From positions 1 through 8,496 of the forward strand of contig CAVIQT010000088.1 of assembly GCA_963645165.1 (NCBI GenBank): a stretch of DNA of 8,496 bases. Direction: 5' to 3'. Positions within the stretch are counted from its first letter, which is position 1. The number at the start of each line of letters is the position of its first letter. The translations under genes and the position numbers were made by a program. Shown here piece after piece: positions 1 to 6,527 of the stretch. The stretch is from CAG-533 sp963645165 (GTDB taxonomy: Bacteria > Bacillota_I > Bacilli_A > RF39 > UBA660). The notes below the pieces were generated by a model. The model did not search any database. It was not told where the DNA came from and saw only the letters and a program-made list of their open reading frames with translations.

Positions 1-59
1 AATATACATAATAATATAATTATTCTTTCTTTAAATTTATTTTTCATAAATTAATTATA

Positions 60-96
60 ATAAATAATAAAAGAATTTACTAGTTAATTAGTAAAT
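60..96 (-). terminator. Probable intrinsic terminator of cwlJ
   Basis: An 8-bp perfect inverted repeat (arms 75-82 and 89-96, 6-nt loop) overlaps the cwlJ stop codon. On the minus strand it is followed by a T-rich run (TTCTTTTATTATTT-like, about 62-76). The stem is almost all A/T, so termination may be weak, but the position just at the gene end fits. Confidence 0.5.
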
Positions 97-510
97 CTCT
101 TGACAGACATTTTTATCTGGTTTATAGAAACAATGATTTTTATAACTACCTGCATATGGTTGTTCATACCAAGATGTTTTACAAGTATTTTTACCAGGAG
201 CATAAAACCATAAAGAATGCGTAGCAGGAAAATAATACTCTCCCTTTAAACATCTTTTAGCAAGTTCCTTTTCTTTAGTAGTACTACTACCATTAAATAA
301 AGCACTATTAACACCCGAAAACCCACCTGGACTTTGATATATTACATCATTTATAGATCTTATATTTTTAAAAGTATAACAAGACGCTAGAGCTCTATTT
401 ACTATAACATTACCCACCATAAGCATACCTAAATTACCCTCTGCTAAAGCTTCTGCCCTCATTAATCTTGCCATTAAATCTAATTCTTTAGTTGTATAAT
501 TTATAATCAT
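88..510 (-). CDS. cwlJ: CwlJ-type spore cortex-lytic enzyme (SleB/CwlJ family hydrolase)
   Basis: This is a cell-wall hydrolase that degrades cortex peptidoglycan during spore germination. In Bacillus, CwlJ sits in the coat and is triggered by released Ca-dipicolinate. The 140-residue product is one Hydrolase_2 domain with no signal peptide and no N-terminal peptidoglycan-binding domain. That matches CwlJ (about 142 aa in B. subtilis, from memory) and not the longer, exported SleB. Conserved blocks are visible: DLMARLMRAEA (11-21, with the presumed catalytic Glu20), GMLMVGNVIVNRA (28-40), IYQSPGGF (57-64), SLWFY (99-103) and the C-terminal NHCFYKP (125-131). The start is the ATG at 510, because AGGTGAG at 516-522 lies 5 nt upstream. 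A GTG two codons earlier would overlap that site. The gene is monocistronic and is followed by its own terminator. No convincing sporulation promoter was found upstream. Identification is firm. Confidence 0.93.
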   Translation of the reverse strand: MIINYTTKELDLMARLMRAEALAEGNLGMLMVGNVIVNRALASCYTFKNIRSINDVIYQSPGGFSGVNSALFNGSSTTKEKELAKRCLKGEYYFPATHSLWFYAPGKNTCKTSWYEQPYAGSYKNHCFYKPDKNVCQEIY

Positions 511-579
511 AACCACTCACCTAGAATATTTTATGTATTTTTTTATTTTTTTAACCTAAAATAATTAAAATTAGGATAC

Positions 580-609
580 TTGAAAAACAATTTCTATTTA
601 TGTTATAAT
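580..609 (+). promoter_or_regulatory. Sigma-A promoter of tRNA-Trp
   Basis: The -35 box TTGAAA (580-585) and a perfect -10 box TATAAT (604-609) are separated by 18 bp. Transcription would begin near 616, a few bases before the mature tRNA 5' end at 622, so the leader to be removed by RNase P is very short. Confidence 0.8.
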
Positions 610-621
610 TAACTTACCCAC

Positions 622-695
622 AGGGGTGTGGTATAATGGTAGCATAGGAGTCTCCAAAACTTTTGATGGGAGTTCGATTCTCTCCACCCCTGCCA
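622..695 (+). tRNA. tRNA-Trp (CCA anticodon)
   Basis: A 74-nt cloverleaf can be folded by hand. The acceptor stem is AGGGGTG (622-628) with CACCCCT (685-691), followed by discriminator G and an encoded CCA (693-695). The anticodon arm is 647-663, with loop CTCCAAA and anticodon CCA at 654-656. The T arm is 668-684 with loop TTCGATT. The variable loop is short. The D arm (631-645, loop AATGGTA) is poor: G-T, T-A, an A633/C643 mismatch and T-G. The CCA anticodon reads UGG only, in line with UGA being a stop here. The gene stands alone, with its own promoter and terminator. Confidence 0.96.
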
Positions 696-696
696 T

Positions 697-733
697 AAAA
701 AAATTACTCTCATACATTGAGAGTTTTTATTTT
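697..733. terminator. Bidirectional intrinsic terminator between tRNA-Trp and the DHH gene
   Basis: The 6-bp stem ACTCTC (706-711) with GAGAGT (719-724) has a 7-nt loop. It is flanked by seven A on the left (697-703) and TTTTTATTTT on the right (724-733), so it gives a hairpin plus U-tract on both strands. It ends the tRNA transcript on the plus strand. On the minus strand it ends the DHH transcript, whose TAA at 727-729 lies just before the stem. Confidence 0.85.
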
Positions 734-1591
734 GTTAAATTATCTATATAAAGATTAATATATTCTCTTAACTTAGAAATAGAATACTTATCAATTTTAA
801 AACCAGCCGCATTTTTATGCCCTCCCCCATTTGGATGAAATTCCTTACCTATTTGATTTAAATCAACCTTATCTTTTATACTTCTTAAAGAAACTGAATT
901 ACGTTCAAAATTAATCATCATCACAAAATCTAAATCTGATCTTAACTTACATATTTTATTTCCTACAATACTTCTATAACGCTCCCTAATAGTTATACCA
1001 ACCCTATATTCATTATAATTAGTTACTAAAATATCTTTATTTGCAGCATTAACATAACCTTCACACTTTTCTAAATCAGACTCATATAAATCACTATAAA
1101 GTTTAGGTAACATAAAATCTTCATCATCATTTAAAGAACATATCACATCTATATATTTTAAAGGCCCTAATAACTCTAAAATAAATGAAAGCATCTTCGC
1201 ATTCTTTTTTTCCTTTACAAAAATATAATTATCCTGCTCTCTTGTTGCTTCCACATAAGTTTTATAAAAAGGTTTATTAAATCTATCATCAAGTGTAACT
1301 AAATAATTATAAAATAACTCTGTACCGCAAGTAGGTACTCCATTTATTTGAGCACGTGAATTTACATAACTAGGAACATTTATATCACACTTTTCATGAT
1401 GATCAAAATGCTTTAATTTACTTGTTATATCTTCTCTATTATTTAAAAACACTTTCAAGTTCAAATACTTCACATAATATATAATCAAGATTATTATAAT
1501 ATTTCTTAGCTAAAACTAATGAACCAATTCCATCAATATCTGCTATATGAGTTATCATCATTACTCTATTATTATTAATATTCTTTATCAC
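727..1591 (-). pseudogene. DHH/DHHA1-family phosphoesterase, frameshifted with internal deletion
   Basis: DHH-family enzymes (RecJ, NrnA and GdpP relatives) are metal-dependent phosphodiesterases acting on short oligonucleotides, cyclic dinucleotides or pAp. Reading starts best at GTG 1591, with GGTGAT placed 4 nt upstream as in neighbouring genes. It gives a segment with motif I, ITHIADIDGIGS, then continues to LCEVFELESVFK and stops at 1439-1441. The remaining body is in a different frame, open from about 1488 to 727. It begins usefully at LNNREDITSK and contains the DHH motif (FDHHE, near 1396-1404), a CGTELFYNYL block and the DHHA1 motif GGGHKNAAGF near the C terminus. The frames join near 1440-1455. 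Only about 45 residues separate DxDG from DHH, against roughly 65-75 expected. The motif II Asp segment (TDLS-like) is absent, so this looks like a deletion with frameshift and not just a one-base error. The 253-residue downstream ORF could still be translated but would lack two metal-binding motifs. Confidence 0.8.
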
Positions 1592-1607
1592 TCTTATCAC
1601 CAATAAC

Positions 1608-1642
1608 ATTGTAACAAAATATTAATTAAACATAAATATAAT
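1608..1642 (-). promoter_or_regulatory. Candidate extended -10 promoter of the DHH gene
   Basis: Read on the minus strand, TGTTACAAT (1608-1616) is an extended -10 element (TGN plus TACAAT). The hexamer 17 nt upstream, TTTATG, is a weak -35. Transcription would begin shortly before the GGTGAT ribosome binding site (1595-1600) of the GTG start at 1591. Confidence 0.4.
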
Positions 1643-1671
1643 TTGTTTAACTATAAGAAAACTGATACAAT
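1643..1671 (+). promoter_or_regulatory. Sigma-A promoter of the TG-like/ABC-F operon
   Basis: The -35 box TTGTTT (1643-1648), a 17-bp spacer and the -10 box TACAAT (1666-1671) are preceded by TG one base upstream, giving an extended -10. The predicted start near 1678 leaves a short leader carrying AAAGGTGAT (1682-1690). It is divergent from the promoter of the DHH gene. Confidence 0.6.
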
Positions 1672-1694
1672 AAAAACATACAAAGGTGATAAAC

Positions 1695-2210
1695 ATGGAA
1701 ACAACTAAAGCATTTGAATTATTTTGGAAATTATATAATGAAAATGAAGAATTTAAAAATCTAGTATCAGAATCAATGAAAAATGGCAAAATAAGATTCT
1801 TTAATGAAACTGAATGGAAAAAAATAAGAAGTCAAAACTATTTACCAAGAATACCCAATATTAATGAATTTATTGATTTATTTATTCAAGGATATAACAT
1901 CGGTAACTGTGCTAATATGGCACTTGAGCTTAGTTACTCATATGATGATGTAGATATCGTATCTGGCACCCTACCTCTTTTAAAAGGCACTAAAAACGCC
2001 GAAGAAGTTGGTGGTCATGTATGGCTAGAAAATGATACTTACATTATAGATACATCTTTAATGCTAGTAATAGATAAAACTCTAAAAGATAAAATAGGTT
2101 ATAACGAAGAACAAAGAATAACTAAATCTAATTTAAGAACTAATAGAAGATATCAATCAAGAAAAACATTTGTAAATGATACTTCTTTAAAAAAAGCATC
2201 TAAAAAATGA
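1695..2210 (+). CDS. Hypothetical protein, possible transglutaminase/papain-like fold
   Basis: The family is not recognised with confidence. The 171-residue soluble protein has no signal peptide or membrane segment. Its N-terminal half is charged and helical. The centre has GYNIGNCANMALELS with Cys72, then GGHVWLEND with His108, then YIIDTSL with Asp119. This spacing and the phrasing (Cys at the start of a helix, His in a strand ending in an acidic residue, Asp in the next strand) resemble the Cys-His-Asp core of transglutaminase-like and papain-like proteins. Function is not inferred beyond that. The C-terminal 50 residues are Lys/Arg/Asn-rich and probably disordered. ATG 1695 is chosen because AAAGGTGAT (1682-1690) is 4 nt upstream; a GTG at 1686 would lie inside that site. 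The gene ends in TGA 7 bp before the ABC-F gene, whose ribosome binding site overlaps this stop, so the two are co-transcribed. Confidence 0.75.
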   Translation: METTKAFELFWKLYNENEEFKNLVSESMKNGKIRFFNETEWKKIRSQNYLPRIPNINEFIDLFIQGYNIGNCANMALELSYSYDDVDIVSGTLPLLKGTKNAEEVGGHVWLENDTYIIDTSLMLVIDKTLKDKIGYNEEQRITKSNLRTNRRYQSRKTFVNDTSLKKASKK

Positions 2211-2217
2211 GGTAACT

Positions 2218-3840
2218 ATGAACATTCAAAATTTATATATGTCCTTTGGCACCCAAGAAATATTTAAAGATATAACAGTTACATTTAATGATAATGACAA
2301 AGTAGGAATAACCGGAGTAAATGGTGCCGGTAAATCTACTTTATTTAACTTAATTTTAGGAAATATTACTCCTGATAGTGGTAAAATAACAATTAAAAAC
2401 AATAAAACTATTGGTTATCTTCCCCAAGTTATTACTGATGAAATCCCAAATGATGATATCACTGTCTTTGATTATTTACTACTAGGTAGACCAATAAAAA
2501 AAATTAAAGAAAAACAAAGAATAATGTATGAAGAAATATCTAACGAAACAAATACTAAAAAAATAAATTATATCCTTAAAGAAATATCCAAATTAGAAGA
2601 TAAACTAACCTATTATGATGAATACAACGCTGAAAATGAATTACTTAAAATAATAAGTGGTATGAATATAGATGATAAACTCCTAGATTTAAAATTAACT
2701 AATCTTTCCGGTGGACAAAAATCTAAAATAGCCTTTGCTAGACTACTTTATTCTAAAAAAGAAATATTGCTTTTAGATGAACCAACTAACCATTTAGATA
2801 TAGATACAAAAGAATATATTTCTTCTTATTTAAAAATATATCATGGTCTTATTTTAGTAATATCTCATGATATAGACTTCTTAAACAAAGTAACAAATAA
2901 AACCCTATATGTTGATAAAATATATAAAACAGTATCTTTATATAATGGAAACTATGAAAAATATTTAAAAATAAAAAAAGAAAATGACTTATCTAAACAA
3001 AGACTATATGATAAACAAACTAAAGAAGAAGAAAAACTAAAAGCCATAATAAATAAATATATTAGAGGAAGTGAAAAAAAAGCAAATATCGCAAAAGACC
3101 GCATTAAAAAGTTAGAAAAACTCCAAAAAGAAAAAGTAATCTTAGAACAAAAGAATAAATATACCAGATTTAAAATGAAAATAAATTACCCAAGTTACTC
3201 CACTCCCATCACTATAAAAAATGTAACTTTTGGTTATAATGATAAAGAATTACTATATGAAAATTTAAATTTTGACTTAACTAGAGGTGAAAAACTTTTA
3301 GTAGTTGGTGAAAACGGTATAGGAAAAACAACCCTACTTAAATTAATTATGGGCTATTTAAATCCTCTAAGTGGAACCATTTTAATAACTGAAAAAACTC
3401 AAATTGGTTACTATGCCCAAGAACATGAAATTCTAAATAATAAAGAAACAATAGTAAATAACTTTAAAGAATTTAATTTACCAATTTACGAATTAAGAAA
3501 AATCCTAGGAAGTTTTTTATTTACTGGTGATGACATATATAAAAAAGTAGAAGTATTATCCCCAGGAGAAAAAAGCCGCGTAGCTCTAGCTAAAATATCT
3601 CTAAGTGGCTCCAATACCCTACTATTAGATGAACCAACAAACCATCTAGATCCTATAACTCAATCAATAATAGCAGACACTTTTAGTGAATATGAAGGAA
3701 CCATGCTTGTAGTATCCCACAACTTAGACTTTGTAGATAATCTAAAAATAGATAGAATGTTACTTCTACCCAGTGGTAAAATAGTTTACTATGATAGAGA
3801 AATTGTAATGCACCATGAAATGATTAACGAAGAAAAATAA
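2218..3840 (+). CDS. ABC-F family ATP-binding protein
   Basis: This 540-residue protein has two nucleotide-binding domains and no membrane segments. ABC-F proteins bind the ribosomal E site and relieve stalled or drug-inhibited ribosomes. Domain 1 has Walker A GVNGAGKST (33-41), signature LSGGQ (163-167), Walker B with LLLDEPTNHLD (184-194) and the H-loop His217. The linker (about 250-320) is highly charged and helical, as in the P-site tRNA interaction motif. Domain 2 has Walker A GENGIGKTT (364-372), signature LSPGE (447-451, Pro in place of the usual second Gly), Walker B with LLLDEPTNHLD (468-478) and His501. Both catalytic Glu residues are present. The C terminus is short, without the extension seen in some members. 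The subfamily cannot be fixed by eye; a housekeeping translation factor and an antibiotic-protection protein are both possible. The GAGGT site overlaps the preceding gene's stop, so it is the second gene of a two-gene operon. Confidence 0.93.
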   Translation: MNIQNLYMSFGTQEIFKDITVTFNDNDKVGITGVNGAGKSTLFNLILGNITPDSGKITIKNNKTIGYLPQVITDEIPNDDITVFDYLLLGRPIKKIKEKQRIMYEEISNETNTKKINYILKEISKLEDKLTYYDEYNAENELLKIISGMNIDDKLLDLKLTNLSGGQKSKIAFARLLYSKKEILLLDEPTNHLDIDTKEYISSYLKIYHGLILVISHDIDFLNKVTNKTLYVDKIYKTVSLYNGNYEKYLKIKKENDLSKQRLYDKQTKEEEKLKAIINKYIRGSEKKANIAKDRIKKLEKLQKEKVILEQKNKYTRFKMKINYPSYSTPITIKNVTFGYNDKELLYENLNFDLTRGEKLLVVGENGIGKTTLLKLIMGYLNPLSGTILITEKTQIGYYAQEHEILNNKETIVNNFKEFNLPIYELRKILGSFLFTGDDIYKKVEVLSPGEKSRVALAKISLSGSNTLLLDEPTNHLDPITQSIIADTFSEYEGTMLVVSHNLDFVDNLKIDRMLLLPSGKIVYYDREIVMHHEMINEEK

Positions 3841-3870
3841 ACACATAAGTTAAATACCTATGTGTTTATT
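3839..3870 (+). terminator. Intrinsic terminator of the ABC-F operon
   Basis: The 9-bp perfect stem AAACACATA (3839-3847) with TATGTGTTT (3859-3867) has an 11-nt loop and is followed by ATTTC. It begins within the ABC-F stop codon. The flanking A and T runs could make it partly bidirectional. Confidence 0.7.
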
Positions 3871-3928
3871 TCATATCTAAGTTGTCTTTATTTATACAAA
3901 ATCAATCTTCCATTCAAAAAAATCTTGA

Positions 3929-3990
3929 ATTATACTATATCTCCAAATTAATCAATAAATTTATTGCTATTTTGGAGATATAAATATAAT
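3929..3990. repeat. Long imperfect inverted repeat with nested palindrome upstream of the ger operon
   Basis: A perfect 12-bp inverted repeat TATATCTCCAAA (3936-3947) / TTTGGAGATATA (3971-3982) is extended by an outer 6-bp pair, ATTATA (3929-3934) / TATAAT (3985-3990), across a small C/AA internal loop. Inside lies a perfect 14-bp palindrome, CAATAAATTTATTG (3953-3966). The whole could fold into a hairpin of about 60 nt. No T-run follows immediately on either strand, so it is not a standard terminator. A 6-bp inverted repeat, ATTCAA (3912-3917) / TTGAAT (3925-3930), adjoins it. The remaining intergenic sequence (3868-4065) is low-complexity A/T. It could be an operator, an attenuator-like leader element or a mobile-element remnant; the sequence alone does not decide. 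Confidence 0.6.
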
Positions 3991-4024
3991 TTGTAAAATA
4001 AATGTAAATATTTAATTATAAAAT

Positions 4025-4053
4025 AAATAATATCTAAAATATTACTCATAATA
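4025..4053 (+). promoter_or_regulatory. Candidate sigma-G promoter of the germination operon
   Basis: CATAATA (4047-4053) matches the forespore sigma-G -10 consensus CATnnTA. AAATA (4025-4029), 17 bp upstream, matches the loose -35 GNATR except for the first base. Sigma-G control is the rule for gerA operons in Bacillus. The weakness is spacing: transcription would start near 4060, leaving only about 6 nt before the ATG at 4066. Confidence 0.35.
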
Positions 4054-4065
4054 AAATGTGATTAT

Positions 4066-5460
4066 ATGAAAGCAATAAATAAAGTACTATCTAACTTTAA
4101 AGATACACCTGATTTAATTGTAAGAAAAATAAAATATAAATTTTGGTATGTATATATTTATTATATAGAAACTATAAGTAGTAGTGATAGAGTTAATAGT
4201 TTCATATTAGATAACTTAACTAACCCAGTAAATAAACCCAGTATTAATAATATTTTATCTGCTCCTAATCTAAAAAAAATTAAAATCACTGAATTTGAAA
4301 AATATATATTTAATGGTTACTCTATAATTATATACCATAATAAAATATATGCCCTAGAAACAAGAGCCGAACTAGATAGAGCCATATCATCACCCGAAAT
4401 TGAACAAGACTTATATGGCGCGAAAGACGCTTTTGTAGAAAACTACCAAAAAAATATTGGTCTAATTAAAAGAAGAATTAAATCAAACAATTTAAAAATA
4501 AAAGAATATAAACTAGGAAGATATACAAACACAAATACTGGTATGCTTTATATAGATAACATATGTAAAAAAAAATTAGTAAATGAATGTGATAAACTCT
4601 TAAAAAAAATAGACACTGAAGCTATTATAGATGCCGGTGAACTTAAAAGTTTTCTAATTAAAGAAGGTAAAAACTTTTTCCCATCTGTAAAACTTACCGA
4701 AAGACCAGACACCATTGTTAGAGCTCTTTTAGAAGGTAAAATAGTACTAATAGTTGATACTAGTCCCTTTGCAATTATATTACCTGTAGTTCTAGCAGAC
4801 TTTATAAACCCTATATCAGATAATTATCTAACTAGTTTTAATGCTAATATTCTTAAATCCTTACGCTTTATCTGTTTGTTTATAACCATATTTACCCCAG
4901 CCATCTATATAGCGGTAGTTAACTTTAATCAAGAAACCATCCCAGCAACCCTTTTAACATCATTTATAACTCAAAACTCTGGTGTACCATTTCCTGCCAC
5001 CATTGAAGCCTTTTTTATGCTATTTATATGTGAAATGCTAAGAGAAAGTGACTTACGCTTCCCCTCATCATTTTCCTCATCTATTTCTATTTTAGGCGCC
5101 CTTATCTTAGGAGATGCCGCAGTAAGTGCTAACATAGTAAGCCCTATTATGATAATAATAATATCCTTAACATTTATATCATCAATGATATTTAGTAACG
5201 TAGAACTAACCGCTGCTATAAGATGCTGGAGATTAATTGTTCTATTATTCGCCTCATTTTATGGCCTATACGGAGTATCTATTGCCTTTATCCTATTAAT
5301 TGTAAATATATCATCATACTACTCATTTAACCTTCCCTACACCTTTCCTATCGCTCCCTTTGACCTATCATACTTAAAAGATACCCTTATAAAATGTAAA
5401 AAGAAAAATGACTTAACAAGAAGTAAATACCTAACAAACAATATAAGAAAGCAAAGGTGA
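4066..5460 (+). CDS. gerAA: GerA-type spore germinant receptor subunit A
   Basis: This is the A subunit of a GerA-family nutrient germinant receptor in the spore inner membrane, which together with B and C subunits senses nutrients and triggers ion and dipicolinate release. The 464-residue protein has a cytoplasmic N-terminal domain (1 to about 215) and a C-terminal membrane domain with several hydrophobic segments (about 224-250, 268-286, 308-322, 340-375, 386-416). Family blocks are clear: RPDTIVRALLEGKIVLIVD (213-231), SGVPFPATIEAFFM (305-318) and CEMLRESDLRFP (322-333). Length is close to the usual 460-500. The upstream ribosome binding site is weak (AAATGTGAT, apparently a degenerate AAAGGTGAT). 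The ATG is supported by the fit of the N terminus to the family. It is the first gene of an A-C-B operon. The substrate, and which paralogue (GerA, GerB, GerK) it corresponds to, cannot be told, so the symbol is generic. Confidence 0.93.
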   Translation: MKAINKVLSNFKDTPDLIVRKIKYKFWYVYIYYIETISSSDRVNSFILDNLTNPVNKPSINNILSAPNLKKIKITEFEKYIFNGYSIIIYHNKIYALETRAELDRAISSPEIEQDLYGAKDAFVENYQKNIGLIKRRIKSNNLKIKEYKLGRYTNTNTGMLYIDNICKKKLVNECDKLLKKIDTEAIIDAGELKSFLIKEGKNFFPSVKLTERPDTIVRALLEGKIVLIVDTSPFAIILPVVLADFINPISDNYLTSFNANILKSLRFICLFITIFTPAIYIAVVNFNQETIPATLLTSFITQNSGVPFPATIEAFFMLFICEMLRESDLRFPSSFSSSISILGALILGDAAVSANIVSPIMIIIISLTFISSMIFSNVELTAAIRCWRLIVLLFASFYGLYGVSIAFILLIVNISSYYSFNLPYTFPIAPFDLSYLKDTLIKCKKKNDLTRSKYLTNNIRKQR

Positions 5461-6527
5461 TACATATAAAAAAAATAATATTAATTATAATATGCTTACT
5501 ATTATCAGGTTGCTATAACCATATGGAATTAAATAAAATGGCCATAGTTTCTCTGCTTGCAGTAGACTATAACAACAATAAATATAATGTCATAATAGAA
5601 ATTAGAGAAAATAAAAAAGAAGATGAAAACGAATCTTTAATATATAAAGGAAGTGGTACATCCCTAATTAACGCCCTTCAAGATATATCATTTTCTATCA
5701 ATAAAGCCCTTTACTTCATTAATTTAGATGCAGTAATTCTAACCGAAAAAGCAGCAAATAACAAACTAGACTTTATAATAGACTACTTAACTAGAGAAAA
5801 TAATGTAGGAAATAACTTTAATATAGTAATAGATAATAACATAGATAAAACTATTGAAATAATAAAAAATAAAGACAAAGTAGTAGGTAACTATATAAAA
5901 GATATAATAAAAAGTGAATTTAATAATACTATAAATTTAAAATTTAGTAACTTTCTAGAAAACTATATATCTGGCTACTATGATATTATTTTACCTAAAA
6001 TAAATGATAATAAAAATGAAGACATTAAAATAAATGAAGCCATTATCTTCTCTAATGAAAATATTGTATATAAACTAAATATTGAAATGATTCAAATATA
6101 TAACATGATAAATAGTAGTAATAAACTAACTTTATTTAATATAAACTATAAAAATAAAGAAATAGTATATAAAACTATTAACTCAAAAAGTAACATAACA
6201 TACGAAGATAATAAATTTAAAATCAACTTAAATATTTTAGGAATCTTTAATGAAACTGAAAAAGTAAATTTAAAAAATGAAGAAAATATCAATAATATTA
6301 TTAAACTAGTCCAAAATAAAATAAAAGATGAAACTAATGAACTATTAACTATTATAATAAATAATAATTCAGATATTATCGGACTAAAAAAGAAATACTA
6401 TAATGTAAAAAGAACTAAAATAAATGATATAACTAATCTTAAATATGAAATAAATATTCAAGTTAAACTAGATAGAAAGGGTCTAATATTTGGACCAATT
6501 GGTGAAGAACATGAAAAAAATAACTAA
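5457..6527 (+). CDS. gerAC: Ger(x)C family germinant receptor lipoprotein
   Basis: This is the C subunit of the germinant receptor, a lipoprotein on the outer face of the spore inner membrane. The N terminus is a short type II signal (KK, hydrophobic core IILIIICLL, lipobox LLSGC) with lipidated Cys19 when counted from GTG 5457. The rest is soluble and very Asn/Ile/Lys-rich. The N-terminal domain carries SLINALQDISFSINKALYFINL (69-90) and the C-terminal GerAC domain begins near 190. Length, about 353-356 aa, is normal. Start: GTG 5457 overlaps the gerA stop (GTGA) but lies inside the strong ribosome binding site AAAGGTGAT (5453-5461). An in-frame ATA at 5466 sits at the spacing used by other starts here and would give an N terminus KKIILI. 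The outer bound is given here. The 3' end overlaps gerB by 17 nt, indicating translational coupling. Confidence 0.88.
   Translation: MIHIKKIILIIICLLLSGCYNHMELNKMAIVSLLAVDYNNNKYNVIIEIRENKKEDENESLIYKGSGTSLINALQDISFSINKALYFINLDAVILTEKAANNKLDFIIDYLTRENNVGNNFNIVIDNNIDKTIEIIKNKDKVVGNYIKDIIKSEFNNTINLKFSNFLENYISGYYDIILPKINDNKNEDIKINEAIIFSNENIVYKLNIEMIQIYNMINSSNKLTLFNINYKNKEIVYKTINSKSNITYEDNKFKINLNILGIFNETEKVNLKNEENINNIIKLVQNKIKDETNELLTIIINNNSDIIGLKKKYYNVKRTKINDITNLKYEINIQVKLDRKGLIFGPIGEEHEKNN

Noticed and set aside
1..59. AT-rich stretch at the left edge
   Set aside because: No ORF, RNA or convincing motif; only short A/T repeats are present.
527..535. CATAAAATA on the minus strand, resembling a sigma-K/sigma-E -10 box for cwlJ
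   Set aside because: The implied transcription start falls inside the AGGTGAG ribosome binding site, and no matching -35 is evident.
555..575. CCTAA/TTAGG inverted repeat between cwlJ and tRNA-Trp
   Set aside because: It has only 5-bp arms with an 11-nt AT-rich spacer, which is expected by chance here.
1686..1694. Upstream GTG start for the 171-residue protein
   Set aside because: GTG 1686 is part of the AAAGGTGAT ribosome binding site that serves ATG 1695.
3991..4021. TTGTAA and TTATAA as a sigma-A promoter for gerA
   Set aside because: The spacing is 19 bp in low-complexity A/T sequence, and vegetative expression of a germinant receptor would be unusual.
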